Below are positions 34,955 to 43,840 of a stretch of DNA of 64,000 nt, piece by piece. Numbering within the stretch: the first letter of the stretch is position 1; each line of letters starts with the position of its first letter. The notes under the pieces were generated by a model that was not told the origin of the DNA, did no database searches, and worked only from the letters and a program-made list of their open reading frames with translations. The position numbers and the translations under genes are program-made. Origin of the DNA: Rhodobium gokarnense (GTDB taxonomy: Bacteria; Pseudomonadota; Alphaproteobacteria; Rhizobiales; Rhodobiaceae); NCBI RefSeq assembly GCF_025961475.1, contig NZ_JAOQNS010000012.1, positions 62,001 through 126,000 of the forward strand, in the 5' to 3' direction.

Positions 34955-36877
34955 CTACGCCTCCTCCCGCCTGCCGATGCGCAGCGATCCGCGGTCCCCG
35001 GGAAACGGCATGGCGAGCCGCTTCAGGGCGGCGGTGCGGTAGGGGGCGTTGCGGGCGCCGTAGCCGTTATAGGTGCCGCGGCGCTCGACGATCTCAAAGA
35101 AGAAGCCGTCGCCATGGGGGCGCGAATAGAGCTGCAGGAAGCTGCCGCCCGTCTCGTCCCGGTCATAGAGGATGTTGAGGTCGCGCAGGAGCGCGATCTC
35201 GTCCGGGGCAAGATCAAAGTCGCTGCCGAGGTCGCTGTAGTAGCTGTCGGGAATCGAAAGGCTCTCGAAGCGGTTCTCGGCGAGCTTGCGGGCGCTCGCA
35301 ACGATGTCGTCGGTCAGGAACGCGAAGTGCTGGACCGAGGCGCCGTAGCTGTCGGACAGGAACCGGCCGGCGAAGGTGCGATAGGTGTCGACGCCGTTCA
35401 TGGTCAGCCGGAACGCGCCGTCGGAGCCCTGCAGGGCGCGCGAGCGCACGAGGCCGGAGGGATCGGACACGCCGACCTGGGGCGCCTTTTCCACGTCGAA
35501 CACCGAGGTGTAGAACAGGATCCAGCTCGGCAGTTCCTCCTGCTTCATGACCTGCGCCAGATGGTCGATGCGCCTCAACCCTGTCGACTGGATCGAGGTA
35601 TCGGGCGCAAGGGGCTCGAACTCGGTCTCCCAGACCTTGCCGAGTTCGGTCTTGCGGTCGAGGAAATGGAGCACCGAGCCGCCGACGCCGCGCACGGCCG
35701 GGATGTTCAATTCGCCCGAATAGCGACGCTGGGCGAAGCGGCGGGCGCCGAGCATTTCGGTCCGCGTCGCCGCGGCCTCCGCATCGCCGACCAGAAGCCC
35801 GATATCGCAGACGCTGGTGCCGTGCATGACATAGGCGGAGTGGGCGTAGCCGCGGGTCTCGGAATTGACGACGATGTTGATGCCGTTCTGCTGCCAGAGC
35901 GTCACCTTGCGGGCGATGTGGCGGGCGACCGGGGTAAAGCCCAGTTGCCGCAGCATTTCTCCAAGGGAGGCGGCGTCGTCGGCGCCCGCGGTGAATTCGA
36001 TGAACTCCACGCCCTCGATGTGCGCTTTTGCCGGCATGTCGGGAAGATCGAAGCGGCAGGTCGGCTCGGCCCGGCGTGCCGCATCGGCGAGCGCGGTGAG
36101 CGCCCGGTGGCCGTCGAGGGCGAGCTGGCGGGTGGTGGCCCGGCTGCGGTTTTCGACCAGGTCGAGGCTGTAGGCCCCGGCATAGCCGGTGGCGGCGACG
36201 GCGCGCACGAAATCGAGCAGCGGCAAGGCCCCCTCGCCCGGCAGCAGCCGGAAGCGGCGCGACTTGTACTCAAGGTCCATCGCCACGGCCGGCGCATCAG
36301 CAAGCTGGACGTGGAAGATGCGGTCTGCGGGAATGGCGCGGATGGCATCCGACGGCAGGCCGCGGGCAAGGACATGAAAACTGTCGAGGACGAGGCCGAC
36401 GGCCGGACGGTCGGCGCGGCGGATGACCTCCCAGGCATCGCGGTAGTCGGAGACGTGTCTGCCCCAGGCGCGGGCCTCGTAGCAGATGCGCAGGCCCCTT
36501 GCGGCGGCGCGCTCGCCAAGGAGGGCAAAGTCGTCGGCCATGCGGTCGACGCCGCCAAGGCTTGCCGCCGAGGTGGCCGAGCCGAGCAGCATAAGGTCTG
36601 TGCCGAGTTCGGCCATGACGTCGAACCGGCGCTCGATCCGGTTCAGTGCCTTTTCCCGCAAATCCTCCGGCAGGCCCTCGAACTCGACCGAGGGCTGGAA
36701 CAGGTGGATGGCCAACCCCTGATCGCGGACCATGTTGCCGATCTCGGCCGGGGTGCGGCCCTGGACGGCGAAGTCGAGTTCGGAGATCTCGATCCCGTCG
36801 AAGCCGGCGGCGGAGAAGGCCGCGAGCTTGTCCTCCAGCCCGTCGGCTGCCGAGAGGGTGGAAATGGAGGTCTTCAT
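34955..36877 (-). CDS. 3-Dehydroshikimate dehydratase, two-domain QuiC type
   Basis: A 640-residue protein. Residues about 1-285 form a sugar-phosphate-isomerase TIM barrel (DGIEISELDF, CYEARAWGRHVSD, LDSFHVLARG, HVQLADAP). Residues about 290-635 form a 4-hydroxyphenylpyruvate-dioxygenase-like fold (RIDHLAQVM, VQHFAFLTDDI, FFFEIVERRG). This fusion is the hallmark of bacterial dehydroshikimate dehydratases that make protocatechuate. It is the last gene of the TRAP/AroE-like operon, which fits growth on quinate or shikimate. No protocatechuate ring-cleavage gene is in the window. Confidence 0.88.
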   Translation of the reverse strand: MKTSISTLSAADGLEDKLAAFSAAGFDGIEISELDFAVQGRTPAEIGNMVRDQGLAIHLFQPSVEFEGLPEDLREKALNRIERRFDVMAELGTDLMLLGSATSAASLGGVDRMADDFALLGERAAARGLRICYEARAWGRHVSDYRDAWEVIRRADRPAVGLVLDSFHVLARGLPSDAIRAIPADRIFHVQLADAPAVAMDLEYKSRRFRLLPGEGALPLLDFVRAVAATGYAGAYSLDLVENRSRATTRQLALDGHRALTALADAARRAEPTCRFDLPDMPAKAHIEGVEFIEFTAGADDAASLGEMLRQLGFTPVARHIARKVTLWQQNGINIVVNSETRGYAHSAYVMHGTSVCDIGLLVGDAEAAATRTEMLGARRFAQRRYSGELNIPAVRGVGGSVLHFLDRKTELGKVWETEFEPLAPDTSIQSTGLRRIDHLAQVMKQEELPSWILFYTSVFDVEKAPQVGVSDPSGLVRSRALQGSDGAFRLTMNGVDTYRTFAGRFLSDSYGASVQHFAFLTDDIVASARKLAENRFESLSIPDSYYSDLGSDFDLAPDEIALLRDLNILYDRDETGGSFLQLYSRPHGDGFFFEIVERRGTYNGYGARNAPYRTAALKRLAMPFPGDRGSLRIGRREEA

Positions 36878-36949
36878 CGGGCCGCTCCTCTCAGAAGGGT
36901 TGGGACGGAATTTGGGGGCGGCAGCCTCGCGTCGCCGCCCCGCCGGACG

Positions 36950-38743
36950 TCAACCGGTCGCAGCGTGGCCGCCGCCGCCCTCGGGGGAGTAGATGTCGAG
37001 GATATTCCAGTGTCCGGAGGTCGGCGTCGGGTTGTTGATCATCGGCACGTCGATGACCGTCGGCTTGCCGCTGGCGATCGCCGCCTCCAGCGCCGGCTTG
37101 AAGTCCGCGGCCGAGGTCACGCGCACGCCCTCGCAGCCATAGGCGCGGGCGATCGCCGCATAGTCCGGCATCTGTTCCGCCGGGCTCGCGGCAGTCGGGA
37201 AGGTCGTGCCGTGGGTGAGGCCGTAATTCGACTGCTGCAGGCCGGCGATGGTGCCGTAGGCGTTGTTGTTCATGATGATCCAGATGACCGGCGTGTTCTC
37301 GGCCACGGCCGTTGCCAGCACCGCCGGGTTCTGGCCGAAGCCGCCGTCGCCAACGAGGGAAATCACCACCCGGTCCGGTTCCGCGATCTTGGCGCCGACC
37401 GCGGCCGGCGGGCCGAAGCCCATGGTGGCAAAGCCGCCGGGGATCAGGATCGAGCCGGGCGTGAAGATGTCGAACTGCTGGGCGACGCCGTTCTTGTTCC
37501 AGCCGACATCGGAGGTGAGGATCGCATCGCGCGGCATCACGGCGCGAAGGTCGGCAAGGATACGCTCCGGCATCATCGGGAAGGCATCGGAGACCTGCAT
37601 CTCCGTATTGGTTTCCGCAAAGGCCTTGCGCTCTTCGGCGATGCGGGCGGCGCGCCCGTCCGGCCGGCGGCCGTCGGGCAGCATCTCGCGGGCGACGCGG
37701 TTGAGCACCGTGAGCGCCGGCTTGAGGTCCGCGACGGCGCCGATCTCGACCGGATAGTTGCGGCCGATCTCCTGCGGCTCGATGTCGATATGGATCAGCT
37801 TGGAGCCGTCCTTGCCGATATCGAAGGTGTATTCCGGATACCAGCTCGAACTGTCGGCCTCCTTGAAGCGGGTACCGAGGGCGAGGATCCAGTCCGCGCC
37901 GAGGGTCTGCTCGTTGGTGAACTTCATGCCCCAGAACCCGGTCATGCCGAGCACCAGCGGATGGTCGTCGGGCAGGACGCCCTTGCCCATCAGCGAGAAG
38001 GAGACCGGGATCTGCATGTGGTCGACGAAATCGCGCAGCTCGTCATAGGCGCGGGCGAGCGCGATGCCGCCGCCGACATGGATCACGGGCGATGCCGCAT
38101 CGGCGAGCGCTGAGACGATCCGGCGGGCGGTGTCCTCATCGAGCGAGGGCTTTGCCAGTTTCTTGGAGCCGGTCTTCAGCCGGTCCCACAGGGCGACGTC
38201 GACCTCGGCGGAGAAGATGTCCATCGGCACGTTGACGAGCACCGGTCCCGGCTGGCCGCTCTCGGCCAGGATGAACGCCTTTTCGATGATCTCCGGCAGG
38301 AGTTCCGGCGTGTCGACGCGCCAGGCGCGCTTCACGAACGGGCGGTAGATCTCGTATTGCTGGGCGTCCGCATGGAGGTTGACCTCCTGGTGCGGGTGCT
38401 TGCCGTAGTAGTAGGACGGCACGTCGCCGGCGATGACCACCATCGGCGTGCAGTCGAGGGCGGCGTTGGCGACGCCCGTCGCGGCATTCGTGAGGCCCGG
38501 CGACAGGTGCGTCAGCAGCACCGAGGCCCTGCCGGTCGCCCTTGCGTAGCCGTCCGCCGCATGGGCCGAGATCTGCTCGTGGCGGACATTGACGAAGCGG
38601 ATCCTGGAGTTGGCCAGCGCCGAGAGGACGGCGATGTTGGTGTGGCCGCACAGGCCGAAGATGTGCGTAATGCCGCGCGCTTCCAGATAGCGCACCAGTT
38701 GCGGCGCCTGCTCCGCCGTCTTGGCGTTGGGGTCCCGGGCCAT
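36950..38743 (-). CDS. Thiamine-diphosphate-dependent enzyme (acetolactate-synthase superfamily)
   Basis: A 597-residue enzyme with the N-terminal Glu in VRHEQISAHAADGYARATG, which activates the cofactor, and a C-terminal TPP/Mg site GDGGFGQNP...NNNAYGTI. Family members ligate or decarboxylate 2-oxo acids. It directly abuts the acylating aldehyde dehydrogenase (TGA then ATG), so the aldehyde it produces is probably passed on. It is not a biosynthetic acetolactate synthase, given the catabolic neighbours and the lack of a small subunit. Substrate unknown. Confidence 0.8.
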   Translation of the reverse strand: MARDPNAKTAEQAPQLVRYLEARGITHIFGLCGHTNIAVLSALANSRIRFVNVRHEQISAHAADGYARATGRASVLLTHLSPGLTNAATGVANAALDCTPMVVIAGDVPSYYYGKHPHQEVNLHADAQQYEIYRPFVKRAWRVDTPELLPEIIEKAFILAESGQPGPVLVNVPMDIFSAEVDVALWDRLKTGSKKLAKPSLDEDTARRIVSALADAASPVIHVGGGIALARAYDELRDFVDHMQIPVSFSLMGKGVLPDDHPLVLGMTGFWGMKFTNEQTLGADWILALGTRFKEADSSSWYPEYTFDIGKDGSKLIHIDIEPQEIGRNYPVEIGAVADLKPALTVLNRVAREMLPDGRRPDGRAARIAEERKAFAETNTEMQVSDAFPMMPERILADLRAVMPRDAILTSDVGWNKNGVAQQFDIFTPGSILIPGGFATMGFGPPAAVGAKIAEPDRVVISLVGDGGFGQNPAVLATAVAENTPVIWIIMNNNAYGTIAGLQQSNYGLTHGTTFPTAASPAEQMPDYAAIARAYGCEGVRVTSAADFKPALEAAIASGKPTVIDVPMINNPTPTSGHWNILDIYSPEGGGGHAATG

Positions 38744-40150
38744 TCAAAGCACCTCGGTGTTGTAGAACTCGCCGAACAGCTCCTCGTCGGACGGCCGGTC
38801 CTCGGGGATCGGACGGGCGACCCAGGTGACGTTCATGTAGTGCTTCAGCGAGATGTTCTCGTTGGTGATGTTGCCGCCCCAGACGCCGCAGCCGAGGCTG
38901 GAGGTCATCGGCATGCCGTTGGTGAAGGAGCCGGCATTGGCCTTGGACTGCGGCTGGCGCACCATGACCCGGCTGACCGGGGCGTTGGCGGCATGGCGCA
39001 GGATGCGCTCCTCGTCGAAGGAGTAGATGCCGCAGGAATGGCCCTTGCCGCCGACCTCGTAGATGGCGCGCACCATCGGCAGGGTCGCCTCGAAATCCTT
39101 GGCCCGGTAGAGCGCCATGGTCACGCAGAGCTTTTCGCGGCTGAAGGGGTGCTCCTTGCCGATCCCCTCCTGCTCGACCATCAGGAACTTGGCGCCGTCC
39201 GGCAGCTCGAAGCCGGCGAAATGGGCGATGGTCTTGGCGTCGACCGCGACGGTCTCGATCTTGCGCGAGCCGTCGTCGTTCCACAGCGCCTTGGCGAGGA
39301 GCTCCTTTTCCTCCGGCGAGCAGAGGTAGCCGCCCTCGGCGATCAGCGCGTCCCTCATCTTGTCGTAGACCGCATCGACGATGATCAGATTGCCGTCGGC
39401 CGAGCAGCCGGAGCCGAAATCCGACATCTTCGACATGCGGGAGTTGGCGGCGGCCTCGGCGATGTCGGCGGTCTCGTCGATGACCATGGTGGAGTTGCCG
39501 GCGCCGACGCCGAAGGCGGGCTTGCCGGAACTGTAAGCCGCCTTGACCATCGGCTTGCCGCCGGTGGCGAGCGTCAGGTCGGCCGACGCCATCAAATAGC
39601 CGGTCGCCGGGATCGACGGCTTGCGCACGCACTGGAACAGATCCTCCGGCGCGCCGACCAGCTTGCAGGCATGGCGCATCACGTTGACCATCTCGTTGGT
39701 GGTCTCCTTGGCGCGCGGATGCGGCGAGAAGATCACCGCGTCCTTGCACTTGGCGGCATAGATGCCGGTGACCGGCGGGGTCAGTTCGGGGTTCGTCGTC
39801 GGGATCAGCGAGGCGATGACGCCGGCCGGCTTGCCGATCTTGGTGAGGCCCTTTTCCGGGTCCTCCTCGATGACGCCGACCGACTTGCCGCGCAGCGCGT
39901 CGCGCAGGATGCCGAGGATCTTGAAGCGCTTGCCGCCGCGGCCGGCGCGGTCGCCGATGCCGCTCTCGTCGACGCCCATCTGGGCGATGCGCAGGAACGT
40001 CTTCTCGTTGCCGCAATGCCAGCCGATGGCCTGGGCAAGGCGGTCGACCTGGGCCTGGTCCCAATCGGCGATCTCGTCCATCGCCTTGCGGGCGCGGAGC
40101 ATCATTTCGTCGATTGCGTCGATCTCTTCCTGTGTGATCTCGCGTGCCAT
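38744..40150 (-). CDS. CoA-acylating aldehyde dehydrogenase
   Basis: A 468-residue enzyme of the short acylating aldehyde dehydrogenase group (EutE, AdhE N-domain, SauS). Typical parts are VIASLIPTTNPELTP, AVIFSPHPRAKE, GVGAGNSTMVIDETAD and a Cys in DFGSGCSADGN, which is the likely nucleophile. It turns an aldehyde, NAD(P)+ and CoA into acyl-CoA. GGAGATAAC precedes the ATG. Sulfoacetaldehyde dehydrogenase is a possible relative, but the surrounding genes do not otherwise show sulfonate chemistry. Confidence 0.85.
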   Translation of the reverse strand: MAREITQEEIDAIDEMMLRARKAMDEIADWDQAQVDRLAQAIGWHCGNEKTFLRIAQMGVDESGIGDRAGRGGKRFKILGILRDALRGKSVGVIEEDPEKGLTKIGKPAGVIASLIPTTNPELTPPVTGIYAAKCKDAVIFSPHPRAKETTNEMVNVMRHACKLVGAPEDLFQCVRKPSIPATGYLMASADLTLATGGKPMVKAAYSSGKPAFGVGAGNSTMVIDETADIAEAAANSRMSKMSDFGSGCSADGNLIIVDAVYDKMRDALIAEGGYLCSPEEKELLAKALWNDDGSRKIETVAVDAKTIAHFAGFELPDGAKFLMVEQEGIGKEHPFSREKLCVTMALYRAKDFEATLPMVRAIYEVGGKGHSCGIYSFDEERILRHAANAPVSRVMVRQPQSKANAGSFTNGMPMTSSLGCGVWGGNITNENISLKHYMNVTWVARPIPEDRPSDEELFGEFYNTEVL

Positions 40151-40177
40151 TGTTATCTCCTTGTGCTCCTGTCGGCC

Positions 40178-41014
40178 TCAGATCGACTGCAGGGTCTCGG
40201 CCGGGTTCGCATCGAACACCGAGCGCGCCGCTTCGAGGCAGTTGCGGGCATGCTGCTCAAGCCCGAGTTCGGCAATCCGCTTGGCGTGGGGCAGCTCGAT
40301 CGACAGCGGAAGGTCGGGAAAGAGGTAGTTGACGGCCCAGAAGTCGATGGCCCCCTCGCCCGGATAAAGGCGGGCGTCGCGGGCGGTCTGGATCATCTTC
40401 TCGCGGGTGAAGGCGAGGTCTTCCGCATCGCAGATGTGCAGGAAGTTGATCCACTCCGGCGGCACCTTTTCCAGCGCCAGCAGCGGCGTCTTGTTGAAGT
40501 GCATGTAGAGCGTGTCGACCAGCATGCCCTGGTTCCGACGCCCTGCCCGCTCCAGCACCTCCATCACCTCCTCCAGCGTCGTCAGCCGCGAGAAGGCCGG
40601 GAATTCCAGGTTCACCGTCAGCCCGAAGGGCGCGGCGAGGTCGCAGATCTCCGCAAAGGTCTCGACGATGTATTTGCGGTCGTTGCGCACATCGGTCCAG
40701 GCCGAGCAGATGACCTGGCTGGCGCCGAGCTCCGCCCCGACCTCGAAGGAGCGCAGGAACTCGCGCGGCTGAAGCCCGCGCATGATCCGCATCAGCTCGA
40801 TGTCGAAGCATTTGAGGCCCGTATCGGCGAGCGCGCGCTTCGTCTCTTTCACGATCTGCGGGTCGGTCGGGTCGATGTCCGGTTCGCCGGCAACGCCGAG
40901 GTGGAACAGCCGGTAGCTGACATAGTCGTAGCCGGTGCGCGCGGCCATGTAGGTCTGTTCAGGCGGCGTGACGCCCGGCACGGTCAGGTAGGACAGTGAA
41001 TAGGGATGGCTCAT
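40178..41014 (-). CDS. Sugar-phosphate-isomerase-like TIM-barrel enzyme
   Basis: A 278-residue AP-endonuclease-2/xylose-isomerase-like barrel. Metal-site Glu/His positions are suggested by CFDIELMRI, VNLEFPAF, LVDTLYMHF, FLHICDAED and LSIELPH. It could be an isomerase, an epimerase or a small dehydroshikimate dehydratase. Start overlaps the lyase gene stop by ATGA. Its presence next to the larger QuiC-type dehydratase suggests two successive or alternative steps on related cyclic acids. Confidence 0.8.
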   Translation of the reverse strand: MSHPYSLSYLTVPGVTPPEQTYMAARTGYDYVSYRLFHLGVAGEPDIDPTDPQIVKETKRALADTGLKCFDIELMRIMRGLQPREFLRSFEVGAELGASQVICSAWTDVRNDRKYIVETFAEICDLAAPFGLTVNLEFPAFSRLTTLEEVMEVLERAGRRNQGMLVDTLYMHFNKTPLLALEKVPPEWINFLHICDAEDLAFTREKMIQTARDARLYPGEGAIDFWAVNYLFPDLPLSIELPHAKRIAELGLEQHARNCLEAARSVFDANPAETLQSI

Positions 41015-41943
41015 GCCTTCTCCTCCACGGCGCGCTCCCAGGGCGGAACGGGGACGTGGCTGACGCGGGCCGGCAGCGTGCGGCCGAGAAGCTCCTCCGC
41101 CTCGGCGACCAACGCCCGCAGCGCCTTCCAGTCGATGCCGGTCTCAAGGCCCATCTGCTCGCAGGCAAAGGCCGCGTCCTCGGTGGCGATGTTGCCGGTC
41201 GCCTTGGGCACGAACGGGCAGCCGCCGAGCCCACCGAGGGCGGCGTCGACGACGCGCACCCCGGCCTCGATCCCGGCGATCATGTTGGCAAGGCCGAGGC
41301 CCCGCGTGTCGTGCAGGTGGAGCGACAGCGCCACCTCCGGCGCAATCTCGCCGCGAAGCCGCGTGCACAGCTCGAACACCTGGCGCGGATTGGCGAGGCC
41401 GGCCGTGTCGGCGACGTTGATCTCATTGACGCCGAGGTCGGAGAAGCGGCGGGCGATCTCAGAGACCCGCTCCGGGTCGATCCGGCCCTCATAGCCGCAG
41501 CCGAGGGCGGACTGGATGCCGGCACGCACGGCGATCCCCTCGCCGAGCGCCTTTTCGATCACCGGCAGGATGCGCTCGATGCCGTCGTCGACGCTGCGGT
41601 TGGCGTTCTTTCGCGAATGGGTCTCCGAGGCCGAGACCGAGATCGACAGGTGCCTGACGCCGACGGCCATCGCGCGGTCGAGGCCGGCCTTGTTGAGGAC
41701 GAGCGCGGTGTAGACGACGCCCTCCTTCGGCACGATCCGCTCGAACAGCGCATCGGTGTCGGCCATCTGCGGCACGCGTTCGGGATGGACGAAGGAGCCG
41801 ACCTGGATGCGCCGCACCCCGGCCGCTTCCAGGGCCGTCAGGAAGTGCAGCTTTTCCTCGATCGAGAACAGCCGCTTTTCGACCTGCAGGCCGTCGCGCA
41901 GGAACGTGTCTTCGATCAGGATATCGTCCGAAAAGTCGTACAT
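41011..41943 (-). CDS. HMG-CoA-lyase-like DRE-TIM metallolyase
   Basis: A 310-residue enzyme with DTFLRDGLQ at the N terminus (metal and catalytic Arg/Asp), LHLHDTRGLG (metal His pair) and the G-loop GLGGCPFVPKATGNIATED with the conserved Cys. These are HMG-CoA lyase signatures, so it probably cleaves a 3-hydroxyacyl-CoA to acetyl-CoA plus a keto acid, or runs the reverse. It is coupled by ATGA overlaps to DctM upstream and the TIM-barrel gene downstream, which places it firmly in the catabolic operon. Confidence 0.88.
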   Translation of the reverse strand: MYDFSDDILIEDTFLRDGLQVEKRLFSIEEKLHFLTALEAAGVRRIQVGSFVHPERVPQMADTDALFERIVPKEGVVYTALVLNKAGLDRAMAVGVRHLSISVSASETHSRKNANRSVDDGIERILPVIEKALGEGIAVRAGIQSALGCGYEGRIDPERVSEIARRFSDLGVNEINVADTAGLANPRQVFELCTRLRGEIAPEVALSLHLHDTRGLGLANMIAGIEAGVRVVDAALGGLGGCPFVPKATGNIATEDAAFACEQMGLETGIDWKALRALVAEAEELLGRTLPARVSHVPVPPWERAVEEKA

Positions 41944-43217
41944 CAGAAGCCCAAAGCGTGCGGAAGCCAGGTGACCGTTGCCGGCACGAAGGTGAGGATC
42001 AAAAGCACCAGCACTTCGACGAAGAAGAACGGCATGATCTGCCGCACGATCCGCGACATGCCGACATTGGCCACCCCTTCGGCGACGAACAGGCACAGCC
42101 CGAGCGGCGGCGTGATCAGGCCGATCATCAGGTTGAAGATGACGAGAATGCCGAAATGGACCGGATCGACGCCCATGGAGACGGCGATCGGGTGCAGGAT
42201 CGGCACCAGCACCAGCATCGCCGCGATGCCTTCGAAGAACAGGCCGACGAACAGGAACAGGACAATGACGGCGAGCAGGAACATCGTCTTGCTGTCGACA
42301 TTGCCGATCACCCAGTCGGTCAGCATGTTCGGCACACGGTTATAGGTGAGCAGCCAGTTGGCGGCGGCGACGGCTGCGATGATGGCAAGGATCACCGCGC
42401 TGTCGCGCATCGCGTGGGCGAACAGGCGCGGCAGCATCGACGGCTTGATCTTGCGGTAGACGAAGAGGCCGAGGATCAGCGCATAGGCGACGGCAAAGCT
42501 GGCGGCCTCCGTCGGGGTGACGACGCCGAGCAGCATGGAGCCGACGACGAAGACGGGCATCAGGAGCGGCAGCACGCCGCCGAGGAGCGCGTCGCGGGTC
42601 GAGGTCCCGTCCTGCTTGGAGCCCGCGGAGGTCTCCTTCACCTTGACCCTCAGCGCGACATAGGCCGACAGGAAGAGCGCCAGCAGGAGGCCCGGCACGA
42701 CGCCGGCAAGGAACAGCACCGGCACGGAGACGCCGGAGACGATCAGCGCGTAGATGATGACCGGGATCGAAGGCGGAATGATCGGCCCGATGACCGAGGA
42801 GGCGGCCGTCAGCGCGGCGGCGAAGGCGCGGTCGTAGCCGTTCTTTTCCATCTCCGGGATGAAGACGCGGCCGATGGCCGAAGTGTCGGCGACGGCCGAA
42901 CCGGAGAGGCCCGCAAAGATCACCGAGGCCCAGATGTTGACATGGGCAAGGCCGGCCGGAAAGCGCCCGACGAGGATCTTGGCAAAGGCGATGATGCGGT
43001 GGGTGATGCCGCTCGCATTCATCAGCTCGCCGGCGAGGATGAACAGCGGAATGGCCAGAAGCGGGAAGGAGTTCAGCCCCTTGAACATCTCGGTCGCGAC
43101 GATGCGGATGTTGTAGGGCGGCTCGCCGGTGGCCATGAACCACAAGAGGGCGGCGAGGATGGAAACGGCGATGGGCAGGCCGAACAACAGACCGCCGAGG
43201 AGAATGGCATAGGACAT
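41943..43217 (-). CDS. dctM: TRAP transporter large permease (DctM)
   Basis: A 424-residue protein with about twelve membrane spans and family stretches such as FPLLAIPLFILAGELMNASG, GLSGSAVADTSAIG and IIPPSIPVIIYA. It works with the small permease 3 bases upstream and the receptor at 43841 to import an organic acid with Na+. Its stop overlaps the lyase gene start. Confidence 0.95.
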   Translation of the reverse strand: MSYAILLGGLLFGLPIAVSILAALLWFMATGEPPYNIRIVATEMFKGLNSFPLLAIPLFILAGELMNASGITHRIIAFAKILVGRFPAGLAHVNIWASVIFAGLSGSAVADTSAIGRVFIPEMEKNGYDRAFAAALTAASSVIGPIIPPSIPVIIYALIVSGVSVPVLFLAGVVPGLLLALFLSAYVALRVKVKETSAGSKQDGTSTRDALLGGVLPLLMPVFVVGSMLLGVVTPTEAASFAVAYALILGLFVYRKIKPSMLPRLFAHAMRDSAVILAIIAAVAAANWLLTYNRVPNMLTDWVIGNVDSKTMFLLAVIVLFLFVGLFFEGIAAMLVLVPILHPIAVSMGVDPVHFGILVIFNLMIGLITPPLGLCLFVAEGVANVGMSRIVRQIMPFFFVEVLVLLILTFVPATVTWLPHALGF

Positions 43218-43220
43218 CGC

Positions 43221-43766
43221 TCAGGCCGCCTGATCTTGGACGCCGGCGCGGATCTCCTGCAGCCGCGTCAGGAACCGGATAAGGGCGGCGAGCGCGAGAA
43301 GGACGCCGCCGATGGCGATGGCGGACTGCCAGGTGCCGACGTGGCCGATCCATTCCAGCCAGGCAAGGCCGGTGCTGTCGGCGAGCGCGCGGGCGGAGCC
43401 GATGAGGCCGGACGCATCGATGTGCGGGCGCCGCATGGCGAACAGGATGCCGGACCAGGCGAGCGCTGCACCCGTCACCATGGTGACGATATCGGTCGCG
43501 GCAAAGAGCTTCTGCGTCCAGGCCTCCGGCAGAATGTCGGTGACGAGGGCGAAGCGGATGTGCCGGTCGTTGAGATAGGCAAGGCCGATGCCGAACATGA
43601 CGCCGTAGATCATCAGGTAGATCGGCAGTTCCTCGCCCCATTCCAGGGAGCGGCCCGTGGTGTAGCGGCGCATCGAATTCACGAAGATGATGGCGAAGAC
43701 GAGGAACATCATCAGGCCGGCCCCGAAGGCCAGGATGCGTTCATAGAGCCGGCTGATACGGGTCAT
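43221..43766 (-). CDS. dctQ: TRAP transporter small permease (DctQ)
   Basis: A 181-residue protein with four hydrophobic segments and the family pattern FVNSMRRYTTGRSLEWGEELPIY (read in two parts: NSMRRYTTGRSL and EWGEELPIYLMIYG). It joins the receptor and the large permease. Confidence 0.92.
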   Translation of the reverse strand: MTRISRLYERILAFGAGLMMFLVFAIIFVNSMRRYTTGRSLEWGEELPIYLMIYGVMFGIGLAYLNDRHIRFALVTDILPEAWTQKLFAATDIVTMVTGAALAWSGILFAMRRPHIDASGLIGSARALADSTGLAWLEWIGHVGTWQSAIAIGGVLLALAALIRFLTRLQEIRAGVQDQAA

Positions 43767-43797
43767 GGGCGCCCTGTTTCTCCAGACATGCCGGGCT

Positions 43798-43826
43798 GGA
43801 GGGCAACGCGCACGGCGCTGCCCTCC
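43798..43826 (-). other. Stem-loop after the TRAP receptor gene
   Basis: GGAGGGCA and TGCCCTCC pair around a GCGC-containing core, 14 bases after the receptor stop and ahead of the permease gene. No T run follows. Position and lack of a U tract suggest mRNA protection or partial attenuation, as in the two ABC operons of this window. Confidence 0.6.
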
Positions 43827-43840
43827 GCCGGGGTGGTTGC

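Noticed and set aside
35114-38113. Very long + strand open frame (about 999 codons) opposite the dehydratase and TPP genes
   Set aside because: It is antisense to two genes with clear motifs, and its translation is a low-complexity Arg/Gly/Asp/Val-rich pattern typical of the reverse strand of GC-rich genes. The same holds for long + frames at 38357-40999 and 28291-30366.
36950-40150. Sulfoacetaldehyde degradation (Xsc plus SauS) for the TPP enzyme and acylating dehydrogenase
   Set aside because: The TPP enzyme N terminus does not look like the Xsc pattern I know, and no phosphotransacetylase or taurine gene is adjacent. Kept only as an alternative.
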